The notes beneath the pieces were generated by a model, which was given only the letters and a program-made list of their open reading frames with translations, did no database searches and was not told the origin of the DNA. A stretch of 24,967 nucleotides of DNA from an uncultured Duncaniella sp. Lineage in GTDB: Bacteria > Bacteroidota > Bacteroidia > Bacteroidales > Muribaculaceae. The position numbers were made by a program, and so were the translations under genes. This document shows positions 1 to 6,887 of the stretch, piece by piece. The stretch is taken from the NCBI RefSeq assembly GCF_910577345.1, contig NZ_CAJTMT010000014.1, positions 280 through 25,246 on the forward strand, in the 5' to 3' direction. Within the stretch, counting starts at the first letter, position 1, and each line of letters begins with the position of its first letter.

Positions 1-53
1 ACCCGCTGCCTTTTTAACCTTAATATCCACCCACCACAAATCCACAATAATTT

Positions 54-359
54 ATGGAAGTATTACTGATTGAGAAGGAAACACTTGACTGTATCCTCGA
101 CGAGCACGAGCTTCTATGCAACATGATTGTTGTTTTGGCTAATCGTCTGCGCCGAAAGGAAACAGCAGAGATGATGACTTCCGCCGAGGTCTGCGATTAT
201 CTACATATCGGCACTACAACCTTACAATCACTCCGCAACAGCGGTAAAATAGGTTATTTCAGGATTGATGACGGCAGTGTCAGGTATCCAGTCACCGAGG
301 TTATCCGCTATATGGAGCAGAACTGTATTCATATAAATCGAGATGCCTATGGGGAATGA
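54..359 (+). CDS. Small helix-turn-helix (excisionase/MerR-like) protein
   Basis: A 101-residue protein. Residues about 41-90 read as a helix-turn-helix domain of the HTH_17/excisionase type: TSAEVCDYL forms the first helix, TTTLQSLRNSGKI the recognition helix, then a short wing ending in YPVTEVIRYM. The first 40 residues are probably helical (ILDEHELLCNMIVVLANRL) and could mediate dimerisation. Small proteins of this kind next to tyrosine recombinases in Bacteroidota mobile elements often act as excisionases or transcription regulators; that role is inferred here. The gene overlaps the next HTH gene by 17 bp, which suggests translational coupling. No promoter is recognisable in the 53 bp upstream, so it may be expressed from beyond the window edge. 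The domain call is fairly sure; the exact function is not. Confidence 0.8.
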   Translation: MEVLLIEKETLDCILDEHELLCNMIVVLANRLRRKETAEMMTSAEVCDYLHIGTTTLQSLRNSGKIGYFRIDDGSVRYPVTEVIRYMEQNCIHINRDAYGE

Positions 360-648
360 GATAGTGACCAAATCGGATATGCGTATTATCGCAGCACGTT
401 CTCAGACCCAAGACGCATTTGAAGCCGTCGGGATAATCCGTGACAGCCATCATCCGGTTCTTGCCGGTGTATGTTTCCTTGATGATAAGGAAGTCGCCGA
501 GCGTCTTAAAGTAACGCGAAGAACAGTACAGAATTACCGCGACCGAGGCATTCTCTCCTATTATAGGATATGTGGCAATTGCCTATATCCGGAGCATGAG
601 ATCCAGCAGATGCTTGACGAGAATTTTCATCCAGCATACTACGATTAA
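343..648 (+). CDS. Second small helix-turn-helix protein, possible excisionase or regulator
   Basis: Also 101 residues. The HTH lies at about residues 46-95: LDDKEVAERLKVTRRTVQNY is a classic DNA-binding HTH_17 pattern, followed by a wing (YYRICGNCLYPEHEIQQML). The architecture matches the upstream neighbour (N-terminal non-conserved helix, C-terminal HTH), so the two are probably distant paralogues. The start used is ATG at 343, inside the end of the previous gene; a second ATG at 349 (MGNEIV) is equally possible. The pair is convergent with the recombinase gene and ends at a shared hairpin terminator. A role in directing excision or in controlling element genes is inferred from family and position only. 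Confidence 0.8.
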   Translation: MPMGNEIVTKSDMRIIAARSQTQDAFEAVGIIRDSHHPVLAGVCFLDDKEVAERLKVTRRTVQNYRDRGILSYYRICGNCLYPEHEIQQMLDENFHPAYYD

Positions 649-650
649 AC

Positions 651-695
651 AAAGGGCGACAGCCGAGTATATTTCACTCGATTGTCGCCCTTTTT
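651..695. terminator. Bidirectional intrinsic terminator between HTH pair and integrase
   Basis: AAAGGGCGAC at 651-660 pairs with GTCGCCCTTT at 684-693. A nested inner stem CGAGT/ACTCG (664-668 with 676-680) closes the loop. T-tracts follow on both strands (TTTTT on plus, AAA-rich start read as T on minus), so it can end the HTH transcript on plus and the integrase transcript on minus. Confidence 0.8.
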
Positions 696-709
696 ATGTG
701 ATGACGATT

Positions 710-2029
710 TTAGTTGCTTTTCTTTGGTCGTCCGCGCTTAGGCTGCGGCGGACGCTCAAATGTCGTCGGCTTCTCAGGCAGAGGCTTAATCTCAACCTTC
801 AACCCATCGAACTTATCCCTCATGCGGCCCATATCCTCCGATACAGTCTCGTCAAGCATGGTGGCGTATATCTGCGTCGTGGCAATATCGCTATGCCCAA
901 GCATCTTTGATACCGTTTCAATCGGCACATGGTTGTTGAGCGACATCGTGGCGAAAGTGTGACGCGCGATGTGGGTGGTCAGATGCTTCTTGATTTCCGC
1001 TTTGCTTCCAATCTCATCAAGATAGGAATTCATGCGCTGGTTGGAGATAACCGGAATAACACCGTCTTTTTCCACGACTCTTGGATGCCCCTTGTATTTC
1101 TCCATCAGCTTGCGCGGTATCTCCAGCATCGGAATAACGCTTAGCTCATCGGTTTTCTCGCGGGCCTTGCGTATCCACATCTCGCCTTTGTCGTCGGTAA
1201 CAACGTGTTCACGCTTGAGAGTGGATATGTCAGCGAAAGCCAGTCCAGTGAAGCAGCAAAACACGAATGTATCACGCACGAGGTCGAGGCGAGGCAGGTC
1301 ACTCAGGTCAAGTTCAATGATACGCTGGAGTTCAGCCTCCGTCAGCTTCTCTCTCTTGGGCTTGGTACGGACATATTTCTTACCGAGGAATGGATCGTCC
1401 TCAATCCACTTGTTGGCGATACCGGTTCGTATCACGCTTTTGAGGTAACGAATATAACGCACAGCGGCGTTGTTGGCACAGCCTTTCTTGATACGGAGAA
1501 AATGCTCGAAATCGTCAACCATTCCCGATGTGAGTTTTTTCATCGGAATGTCTTTCACATCTTGGTTGTCGATGAGAAATTCTTCCAGATATTTCACACA
1601 TCGCTCCCAGCGCAGGCGTGTTCCTTCGCAGATGTCGCCACGGTCATGCTTGTCGCGCACTTTCTTGTTGACCTCGCGGAAAGCCTCGCAGAGCATTGTA
1701 GGTTTCTGGAGCTTACCGAGGAATGCCTTTTTCAGCGTGTCGGGATTGACCATCTCGTCGCGCATGACGAGTTGGTTGTGGATCTCACAGATTTTCGTGC
1801 GGATTGTGTCGAGGTAGCGGTTAAGCTCCAAATCCTTTTTGGTCTTTCCTTTCGACTGACCTTTGGAGGCATCCCAGTTGTTGGGAGCCACATAGCGGTT
1901 GGTATATACCTCTGCACGTTGCCCATTCATCGTGATACGGAGGGCTATGGGTATTTCTCCCTCCTTGTTCGGTCGTGCTTTTCTCGCTATGAAGTTGAGC
2001 GAGAAATAACTCTCATTGGATAATTTCAT
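710..2029 (-). CDS. Tyrosine recombinase / phage-type integrase of a mobile element
   Basis: Site-specific DNA recombinase of 439 residues. An N-terminal arm-binding domain (about 1-105) of the type seen in Bacteroidota integrases is followed by a SAM-like core-binding domain (about 110-215) and a catalytic domain (about 225-405). Catalytic residues seen: H353-x-x-R356 in THIARHTFAT, H379 in KMLGHSD, nucleophile Y388 in TQIYATM, and a probable beta-hairpin lysine at K292. The first catalytic arginine, normally in TGLR, is alanine (A264 in CFTGLAFADI); absence of this arginine is known for Bacteroides integrases such as IntDOT. The C-terminus ends in RGRPKK, an AT-hook-like motif. An in-frame ATG at 2107 exists, but 2029 fits the family start (MKLSNESYFSLNF) and leaves room for a promoter. 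It probably integrates the element into the adjacent tRNA-Lys gene. Confidence 0.93.
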   Translation of the reverse strand: MKLSNESYFSLNFIARKARPNKEGEIPIALRITMNGQRAEVYTNRYVAPNNWDASKGQSKGKTKKDLELNRYLDTIRTKICEIHNQLVMRDEMVNPDTLKKAFLGKLQKPTMLCEAFREVNKKVRDKHDRGDICEGTRLRWERCVKYLEEFLIDNQDVKDIPMKKLTSGMVDDFEHFLRIKKGCANNAAVRYIRYLKSVIRTGIANKWIEDDPFLGKKYVRTKPKREKLTEAELQRIIELDLSDLPRLDLVRDTFVFCCFTGLAFADISTLKREHVVTDDKGEMWIRKAREKTDELSVIPMLEIPRKLMEKYKGHPRVVEKDGVIPVISNQRMNSYLDEIGSKAEIKKHLTTHIARHTFATMSLNNHVPIETVSKMLGHSDIATTQIYATMLDETVSEDMGRMRDKFDGLKVEIKPLPEKPTTFERPPQPKRGRPKKSN

Positions 2030-2056
2030 TTGTCTTGTGGCTTTAATGGTTAATAC

Positions 2057-2087
2057 TAAAGTTACAAAATTTTTCTTGGTTTTACAA
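2057..2087 (-). promoter_or_regulatory. Candidate integrase promoter
   Basis: On the minus strand TAACTTTA (2057-2064) is one base from the Bacteroidota -7 consensus TAnnTTTG, and TTG (2085-2087) lies 20 bases upstream. It would give a leader of about 20 nt before the ATG at 2029, and supports that start over the one at 2107. Confidence 0.45.
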
Positions 2088-2124
2088 TCTGTAAATCCGA
2101 AGGACAAATGAAATGTCGGGATAG

Positions 2125-2434
2125 CGAGGGTGCAGTTTCAGTGTTTTTCTCCATTCCGATAGATTTGCACCCTCGATTTGCACCCTTTTTTAACACTTTT
2201 TAATCGGTAATGTTTCGATAAAAGGGGCTGCAAGGGGCTGCAAAAATGATTTATGCGGGAATATGGAGTTTCGATTTACCACCTTATCCTGCGAACCATT
2301 GCACCCTCACAACACTCTATGAGGGTGCTGCAATCGCAAAGGTATATCGCTGCAATATATTGAAAAATAGCGAAATACATTCTATCGAGGGTGCAGTTTG
2401 CAGCATAAGTTTCACTGCACCCTTCTTGCACACC
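2125..2434. repeat. Cluster of GGGTGCA repeats, candidate integrase arm sites / att region
   Basis: The gap between the integrase and the tRNA-Lys terminator holds at least six copies of a short motif on both strands. CGAGGGTGCA occurs at 2125-2134 and 2386-2395 (plus) and 2166-2175 (minus). TTGCACCCT versions are at 2179-2186, 2299-2307 and, as TGCACCCTT, 2416-2424; GAGGGTGC at 2321-2328. Two tandem GGGGCTGCA variants lie at 2224-2232 and 2234-2242. Some pair as inverted repeats (2299-2309 with 2320-2333). Clustered short repeats beside an integrase gene usually are arm-type binding sites for the recombinase or its accessory proteins; that is the inference here. No protein gene is seen in 2030-2537. 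Confidence 0.55.
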
Positions 2435-2469
2435 AGCAGTTTCAATATTTTGCGTCGATCGGGGATAGG

Positions 2470-2512
2470 AGTAAAAAGAAAAAGTTCTGAAAACCAATGA
2501 TTTTCAGAACTT
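2470..2512 (-). terminator. Intrinsic terminator of tRNA-Lys
   Basis: Perfect 12-bp stem: AAGTTCTGAAAA (2482-2493) pairs with TTTTCAGAACTT (2501-2512), loop of 7. Read on the minus strand it is followed by a T-rich run (TTTTTCTTTTTAC, 2469-2481) and lies 25 bases beyond the 3' end of the tRNA. Confidence 0.85.
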
Positions 2513-2537
2513 TTCTTCGGTCTGATAGACCTATTAG

Positions 2538-2610
2538 TGACCCCGGAGAGGCTCGAACTCTCGACCCACTGATTAAGAGTCAGTTGCTCTACCAACTGAG
2601 CTACGGAGTC
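2538..2610 (-). tRNA. tRNA-Lys (anticodon CTT)
   Basis: A 73-nt cloverleaf on the minus strand. The acceptor stem GACTCCG pairs with CGGGGTC (one G-T pair), the discriminator base is A, and CCA is not encoded. The D-arm contains AGCTCAGTTGGTAGAGC, the anticodon arm is ACTGA-CTCTTAA-TCAGT with anticodon CTT, and the T-arm contains GTTCGAGCC. The 3' end faces the integrase gene about 500 bp away, the usual arrangement when an element has inserted into the 3' end of a tRNA gene. Confidence 0.96.
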
Positions 2611-2646
2611 TTTTGCTTTGCTGAGGTGTTTCCCTCAATTGCGATG

Positions 2647-2678
2647 CAAAGGTAAGGGCTTTTTCTGAATCCTCCAAA
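2647..2678 (-). promoter_or_regulatory. Promoter of tRNA-Lys
   Basis: Minus-strand TACCTTTG (2647-2654) matches TAnnTTTG exactly, with TTTG (2675-2678) 20 bases upstream. Transcription would start about 30 bases before the mature 5' end at 2610. This is the clearest two-box promoter in the window besides the one at 13948. Confidence 0.8.
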
Positions 2679-3540
2679 TCTTTTTTGATGTTTTTTCATT
2701 AAATTTTCTTCTAAATATGCATTTTCAGTGATTTATACTATTTTTTAATCTATTTTACCCGGAGATTTCGATTCTCTTTAGAAGTCGTAATATATTTTTT
2801 GTGTTAAAGGTTGGATGAAAATTTTTATAAAAACTTCGATTTTTTACTCGCGACGAGTTTTTTTCTGATACAACGTGAGACCAGCAGCCATATAAATATA
2901 TGGGAAAAGAGAACGAAATATGAAAAAACAGCTCATGGAATGTAAAAAATATCCTGATGCGTATGCATGAATCATCGATTCATGATAAATCAATTTCAAA
3001 TCAAAAAAATCAATATTCTCTTGATGGTGTTGCAGAACTCACAAATTCGAGAAGTCTGCTTTTGTAATGCATTGATATGCAAGCGCTATCTTTTAGGGAC
3101 TATTGGTAAAATCGAGGTTCTGCAACACCCTCCAATATTTAACCGCAGTGGTTAGATTTTTATCGCACCACTACTAATCTCGAATCATACGTATTAAAGA
3201 AGTATTATATTATTATATTAAGGTCTGATTTCATGAAACATCAAAAAACGGGAGGGGGCGAATACCTAAAATGGGATGCGGATACTTAAAAATATGTGTG
3301 TATAATAGGTCTATGGCATACATAACTATTCCGTCTACTATCTTGCATTCATAAAATACCTGACAACACAAATCCGATGAACAAGGGTCTAAAATGGATT
3401 ACGGAATGATATTTATCTTCCATTTAAGTAATTTTAATCCGGTCAGGTTAAACCTTTCATCATGGATTTGTTCTAACTTATAAAGCCTGACGGTAAGCCG
3501 GCAAGAACATTGTCAACCCACCATTAACATTTTTAACGAC
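2679..3540. other. AT-rich stretch without a recognisable gene
   Basis: About 860 bp with no convincing coding region. The longest reading frame (2967-3155) resembles nothing and begins inside an 8-bp inverted repeat (2966-2984). The stretch contains a 13-bp inverted repeat (3026-3129). Just upstream of the next gene lie a short palindrome AGGTTAAACCT (3445-3455) and a weak promoter-like TAACTTAT (3474-3481), which would place a start site about 50 bp before the ATG at 3541. It may be the remnant of earlier insertions next to the tRNA. Confidence 0.5.
3026..3129. repeat. 13-bp perfect inverted repeat bounding 78 bp
   Basis: GGTGTTGCAGAAC (3026-3038) is repeated in inverted orientation as GTTCTGCAACACC (3117-3129). 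The interior has no reading frame of note. The layout resembles the ends of a deleted insertion sequence or a very small non-autonomous element, but no target-site duplication can be seen flanking it. Confidence 0.45.
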
Positions 3541-5013
3541 ATGCAGATGAAAAGACTTTTACGCAACATATCAATAGCACTCTTTTGCGGAGCGCTTGCA
3601 GTTCCTCTGACTGCCGATGCACAAGGCCGTCACAATGGCGCTACAAATGGAGGTCGCACCGAACGCACCACCAACAACTCAAACCGCGGAGGGAGCCAGT
3701 CGCACAGAACCACAACATCCCGCAGCGGCCATTCCGACCGCAACCGTGGAAACGGCGGAAGCAACCGCCCCTCCACAGGCTCACGACCTTCCACAGGTTC
3801 GCGCCCTTCCATATCTTCGGGAAATCATGGAAATAACAAGCCGACAGGAACACTTGTGAATGGGAATAACCATAACACTCGTCCCTCCGTCAACAATGGC
3901 AACAATTCCAACCGCCCGAATAGCGGAAACGTCGGCAACGGAAACCGACCCGGAAACCGTCCAAACGTAGGAAACGGGAACAACTCCAACAACCGTCCAA
4001 ACAGCGGAAATGTCGGCAACGGAAACCGACCCGGAAACCGTCCAAACGTAGGAAACGGGAACAACTCCAACAACCGTCCAAACAGCGGAAATGTCGGCAA
4101 CGGAAACCGACCCGGAAACCGACCAAATGTCGGAAACGGGAACAACTCTAACAACCGTCCGAACACCGGGAACGTCGGCAACGGAAACCGACCGGGAAAC
4201 CGTCCAAACGTCGGTAACGGCAACAACTCTAACAACAACCGCCCGAACACCGGGAACGTCGGCAACGGAAACCGACCGGGAAACCGTCCCAATATCGGCA
4301 ACGGCAACAATTCAAACCACAACCGCCCGAATAACGGAAACCGACCCGGTATAGGAAACGGAAATCATCCCGGTCACAACCCCGGCAACCATCCTTCTGT
4401 CAGACCAAACCGTCCCAATCACGGAAGTGTCGGCCACCCCGTAAACCGTCCCGGCCACAATCATGGCTTCGGCCCGGGCAATCGTCCCGGCCCACGTCCT
4501 CCGATGGTCGCTCCTCCTCACCGTCCATACCGTCCGGTGATCGCACGTCCTCATTACCGCCCGATGCCTCCACGCGGTTGGCGTCCTTCAGGCAGAATTC
4601 CCATCATCAGAGGTATCCTCGGCCTCACTTTCGGCACGGCAATCAACCTCTCGCTTGACTATCTCATCAACGCCGGATATAATGTCGACGGCTACACCAA
4701 CGACATCGTCTATCTCCGCAACGTATCGGCAATGAACTATGTCTGGACAGATGCAGCCCTCTACTACGGCAATGCCGGCCTGGACGCATCATCGTTCTAC
4801 TACTCGACCCCCGGCTATGACCTGTCGCGCTACAATAACGTCTACAACGCGCTCGTCGCAACCTACGGTGTACCGGTATCAGTCAACAATACCGTGAACT
4901 CAATGGGAGCCACATGGTTTGGTGGAAACAACGGCTACATCACCCTCTCCTTCGGTGCCAACAACATCGGATCGGGATTGCGCTATCTCACGACCCTCAC
5001 ATTCGGTCTGTAG
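3541..5013 (+). CDS. Secreted Asn/Gly/Arg/Pro-rich repeat protein, function unknown
   Basis: A 490-residue protein I do not recognise by name. Residues 1-27 form a signal peptide (basic start, hydrophobic ISIALFCGALAVPL, cleavage near ADAQ), so it is exported. Residues about 28-120 are Ser/Asn/Gly/Arg-rich. Residues 125-261 hold five near-identical 27-28-residue units built from RPNSGNVGNGNRPGNRPNVG, followed by a decaying sixth unit. Residues about 270-350 are Pro/His/Arg-rich. Residues about 355-490 form an ordered domain with aromatic beta-type sequence (GYNVDGYTNDIVYLRNV, ATWFGGNNGYITLSFG). The low-complexity part is strongly basic and lacks acidic residues and could bind an acidic polymer or surface; that is a guess. 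A second ATG at 3547 (MKRLLRN) is an equally good start. It stands alone and converges on the DUF2007 gene. Confidence 0.85.
   Translation: MQMKRLLRNISIALFCGALAVPLTADAQGRHNGATNGGRTERTTNNSNRGGSQSHRTTTSRSGHSDRNRGNGGSNRPSTGSRPSTGSRPSISSGNHGNNKPTGTLVNGNNHNTRPSVNNGNNSNRPNSGNVGNGNRPGNRPNVGNGNNSNNRPNSGNVGNGNRPGNRPNVGNGNNSNNRPNSGNVGNGNRPGNRPNVGNGNNSNNRPNTGNVGNGNRPGNRPNVGNGNNSNNNRPNTGNVGNGNRPGNRPNIGNGNNSNHNRPNNGNRPGIGNGNHPGHNPGNHPSVRPNRPNHGSVGHPVNRPGHNHGFGPGNRPGPRPPMVAPPHRPYRPVIARPHYRPMPPRGWRPSGRIPIIRGILGLTFGTAINLSLDYLINAGYNVDGYTNDIVYLRNVSAMNYVWTDAALYYGNAGLDASSFYYSTPGYDLSRYNNVYNALVATYGVPVSVNNTVNSMGATWFGGNNGYITLSFGANNIGSGLRYLTTLTFGL
3913..4323 (+). repeat. In-frame 81/84-bp tandem repeats within the secreted protein gene
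   Basis: Units start at 3913, 3994, 4075, 4156 and 4240. The first three steps are 81 bp; the last is 84 bp through one extra Asn codon. Units 2 and 3 are almost identical at DNA level, later ones carry synonymous changes (gtagga versus gtcggt), which indicates recent duplication at the 5' side and older divergence at the 3' side. Confidence 0.92.
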
Positions 5014-5069
5014 GCCATCTCTCCAGACAAACATACATCTGAAGTTAAATAATAGATATAATAAGACAT

Positions 5070-5183
5070 CCTGCGAAGGACACAGAAAGCCGGAAGGCCG
5101 GAAATGACACAAGTTATTTTCATTAGAAAAAATACTTAAACTTATGTCGCTCCGGCCTTCCGGCTTTCTGTGTCCTTCGCAGG
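5070..5183. repeat. Perfect 33-bp inverted repeat between convergent genes
   Basis: Arm 5070-5102 (begins CCTGCGAAGGACACAGAAAG) is exactly complementary to 5151-5183; the spacer is 48 bp. With one base skipped, pairing resumes further in (GACACAAG 5106-5113 against CTTATGTC 5141-5148). It lies between the ends of the plus-strand secreted protein gene and the minus-strand DUF2007 gene and would form a strong hairpin in either transcript. No T-tract follows on either strand, so if it ends transcripts it is not a classical intrinsic terminator. Confidence 0.9.
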
Positions 5184-5191
5184 GGGGTGGA

Positions 5192-5452
5192 CTATTCCAT
5201 ATTTATTCCGAGCAGCTTGCAGGCGGCTGCGTAGTCGCGGTAAAATACCAATACCCCCACTCCCTGCTTTATCTGCGGAGTGTAGATTTCGGCGGTATTC
5301 TCAACCATAGCCGGAATACCGTTTGCTTCAAGGCATCCTTTGGCTATGGATGCCTCCTCGACATTGGAATAGGTGTTGATTCTGACAAGATCATCCGGCG
5401 CAGGAGGCCGAGTGTCCGACAACAGCTCTTTCAATCGTTTCAGTAGTGACAT
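5192..5452 (-). CDS. DUF2007-family putative signal transducing protein
   Basis: A protein of 86 residues. Residues about 22-84 fit the DUF2007 pattern: VRINTYSNVEEASIAKGCLEANGIPAMVEN, then a variable stretch, then VGVLVFYRDYAAACKLL. The family has a ferredoxin-like fold related to PII-type proteins; its function is not established. There is no signal peptide or membrane segment, so it should be cytoplasmic. It starts 38 bp after the end of metY on the same strand and may be the last gene of a two-gene transcript; a link to sulfur metabolism is not otherwise supported. It ends 8 bp before the 33-bp inverted repeat. Confidence 0.85.
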   Translation of the reverse strand: MSLLKRLKELLSDTRPPAPDDLVRINTYSNVEEASIAKGCLEANGIPAMVENTAEIYTPQIKQGVGVLVFYRDYAAACKLLGINME

Positions 5453-5490
5453 AGGGACAATGGGTTGACTTTAATTATCCAACAATGGGG

Positions 5491-6780
5491 TCATTCAGCC
5501 GCGAGTGCCTGCTCGATGTCAGCTATAATATCGGCCACATCCTCGATTCCGACAGAGAGACGGATAAGATCGGGGGCTACACCGGCCGCACGCAACTGCT
5601 CGTCGGAAAGCTGACGGTGGGTATGGCTTGCAGGATGGAGCACACAGGTGCGCGCGTCAGCCACATGGGTGACTATCGAGATGAACTTCAACCGGTCCAT
5701 GAATCTGATTGCATCCTCACGGCTGCCGTCAAGCCCGAATGCTATGACTCCACAGGATCCTTTCGGAAGATATTTTTCGGCAAGATGATGGTACTTGTTG
5801 CCGGGGAGACTACAATAGTTCACCCACTTGACTTTCGGATTGGCCTCAAGCCACTTCGCGACAGTCAAGGCATTCTCGCAATGACGGGGAACACGAAGGT
5901 GGAGGGTCTCCAGTCCGAGATTCAGGAGGAAAGCATTCTGAGGCGACATCATCGAACCGAGATCGCGCATGAGCTGTGCGACAGCCTTGGTGATATAGGC
6001 CCCCTTACCGAATGACTTGGTATAGGTCAGACCGTGATACGACTCATCGGGAGTTGTAAGGCCGGGATACTTATCGGAATGTGCATCCCAATCGAAATTA
6101 CCGCTGTCAACGATAGCTCCGCCGACGCTCACGGCATGACCGTCCATGTATTTGGTAGTAGAATGGGTGACGATGTCAGCACCCCACTCGAAGGGACGGC
6201 AATTGATGGGAGTCGGGAAAGTATTGTCGACGATTAGAGGCACACCGTTGGCATGGGCCACACGAGCAAACTTCTCGATATCGAGCACCTCACCGCCGGG
6301 GTTGGAGATGGTCTCGCCGAAGAGCACCTTTGTATTGGGACGGAAAGCGGCCTGCAGTTCCTCTTCTGAAGCATTCGGATCGACGAACGTACACTCGATT
6401 CCGAGCTTCTTCATCGTCACACCGAAAAGGTTGTATGTACCGCCATAGATATTGGACGACGACACGATGTGGTCACCACTCTCGCAGATATTGAATACTG
6501 CATAGAAATTGGCTGCCTGTCCTGACGATGTGAGCATGGCAGCCACACCACCTTCAAGAGCGGCAATCTTGGCAGCTACGGCATCGACAGTAGGGTTTTG
6601 CAGACGCGAATAGAAATAGCCTGAGTCCTCAAGGTCGAAAAGACGGGCCATCTGTTCGCTGGTGTCATACTTGAATGTGGTGCTTTGAATGATGGGGAGC
6701 ACACGGGGCTGCCCCTTGGTGGGAGTCCATCCGGCCTGCACGCAGAGTGTGGCGGGTGAATAAGTCTTATCCTGATTCAT
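5491..6780 (-). CDS. metY: O-acetylhomoserine sulfhydrylase (PLP-dependent)
   Basis: A 429-residue enzyme of the Cys/Met-metabolism PLP family. It is expected to convert O-acetyl-L-homoserine and sulfide to homocysteine in direct-sulfhydrylation methionine synthesis, in the cytoplasm. Visible landmarks are YSRLQNPT (about 57-64), phosphate-binding TSSGQAA (84-90), the aspartate in VDNTF (184-188), and the PLP-binding lysine K210 in THSTTKYMDGH. The length and the long insertion after K210 (SDKYPGLTTPDESYHGL) fit MetY better than the shorter MetB/MetC or MetZ types. In-frame ATGs exist at 6822, 6786 and 6780; 6822 lies within a hairpin that belongs to the upstream rplT transcript, so 6780 (MNQDKTYSPATLCVQAG) or 6786 is preferred. 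No TAnnTTTG promoter is visible, but a TTGATTATATCC motif shared with the thrS/dnaG gap lies 25-36 bp upstream of 6786. Confidence 0.93.
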   Translation of the reverse strand: MNQDKTYSPATLCVQAGWTPTKGQPRVLPIIQSTTFKYDTSEQMARLFDLEDSGYFYSRLQNPTVDAVAAKIAALEGGVAAMLTSSGQAANFYAVFNICESGDHIVSSSNIYGGTYNLFGVTMKKLGIECTFVDPNASEEELQAAFRPNTKVLFGETISNPGGEVLDIEKFARVAHANGVPLIVDNTFPTPINCRPFEWGADIVTHSTTKYMDGHAVSVGGAIVDSGNFDWDAHSDKYPGLTTPDESYHGLTYTKSFGKGAYITKAVAQLMRDLGSMMSPQNAFLLNLGLETLHLRVPRHCENALTVAKWLEANPKVKWVNYCSLPGNKYHHLAEKYLPKGSCGVIAFGLDGSREDAIRFMDRLKFISIVTHVADARTCVLHPASHTHRQLSDEQLRAAGVAPDLIRLSVGIEDVADIIADIEQALAAE

Positions 6781-6820
6781 CGTCATTGGTTGTTGAGTAG
6801 TTATGTGTAGGGATATAATC

Positions 6821-6859
6821 AAGGGCTTCCCTTGTGAAAATAATCAGAGGGAAGCCCTT
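6821..6859 (-). terminator. Hairpin at the end of the thrS-infC-rpmI-rplT cluster
   Basis: AAGGGCTTCCCT (6821-6832) pairs with AGGGAAGCCCTT (6848-6859): a 12-bp perfect stem with a 15-base loop, 28 bp after the rplT stop. There is no clear T-run after it on the minus strand (GATTATATCC), so it is a likely but atypical terminator; it may instead protect the 3' end of the message. Confidence 0.6.
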
Positions 6860-6887
6860 GGTAGGGTATGGCTAATGTTTTTGCTCT

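Noticed and set aside
1205..2023. 272-codon plus-strand frame opposite the integrase
   Set aside because: It lies wholly antisense to a protein with all catalytic motifs of a tyrosine recombinase and has no recognisable features.
2967..3155. 62-codon frame in the gap after tRNA-Lys
   Set aside because: It is AT-rich and starts in an inverted repeat, with no promoter or family likeness.
3825..4322. 165-codon minus-strand repeat frame (GRFPGRFPLPTFP)
   Set aside because: Antisense of the tandem repeats in the secreted protein gene; the plus-strand product has a signal peptide and a folded end.
3913..4323. Regularly spaced repeats that could be mistaken for a CRISPR array
   Set aside because: The units are contiguous in-frame coding repeats of 81-84 bp with no unique spacers.
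5028..5035. Minus-strand TATGTTTG promoter-like site
   Set aside because: It lies just past the end of the secreted protein gene and would only drive an antisense transcript; there is no upstream box, so a chance match is likelier.
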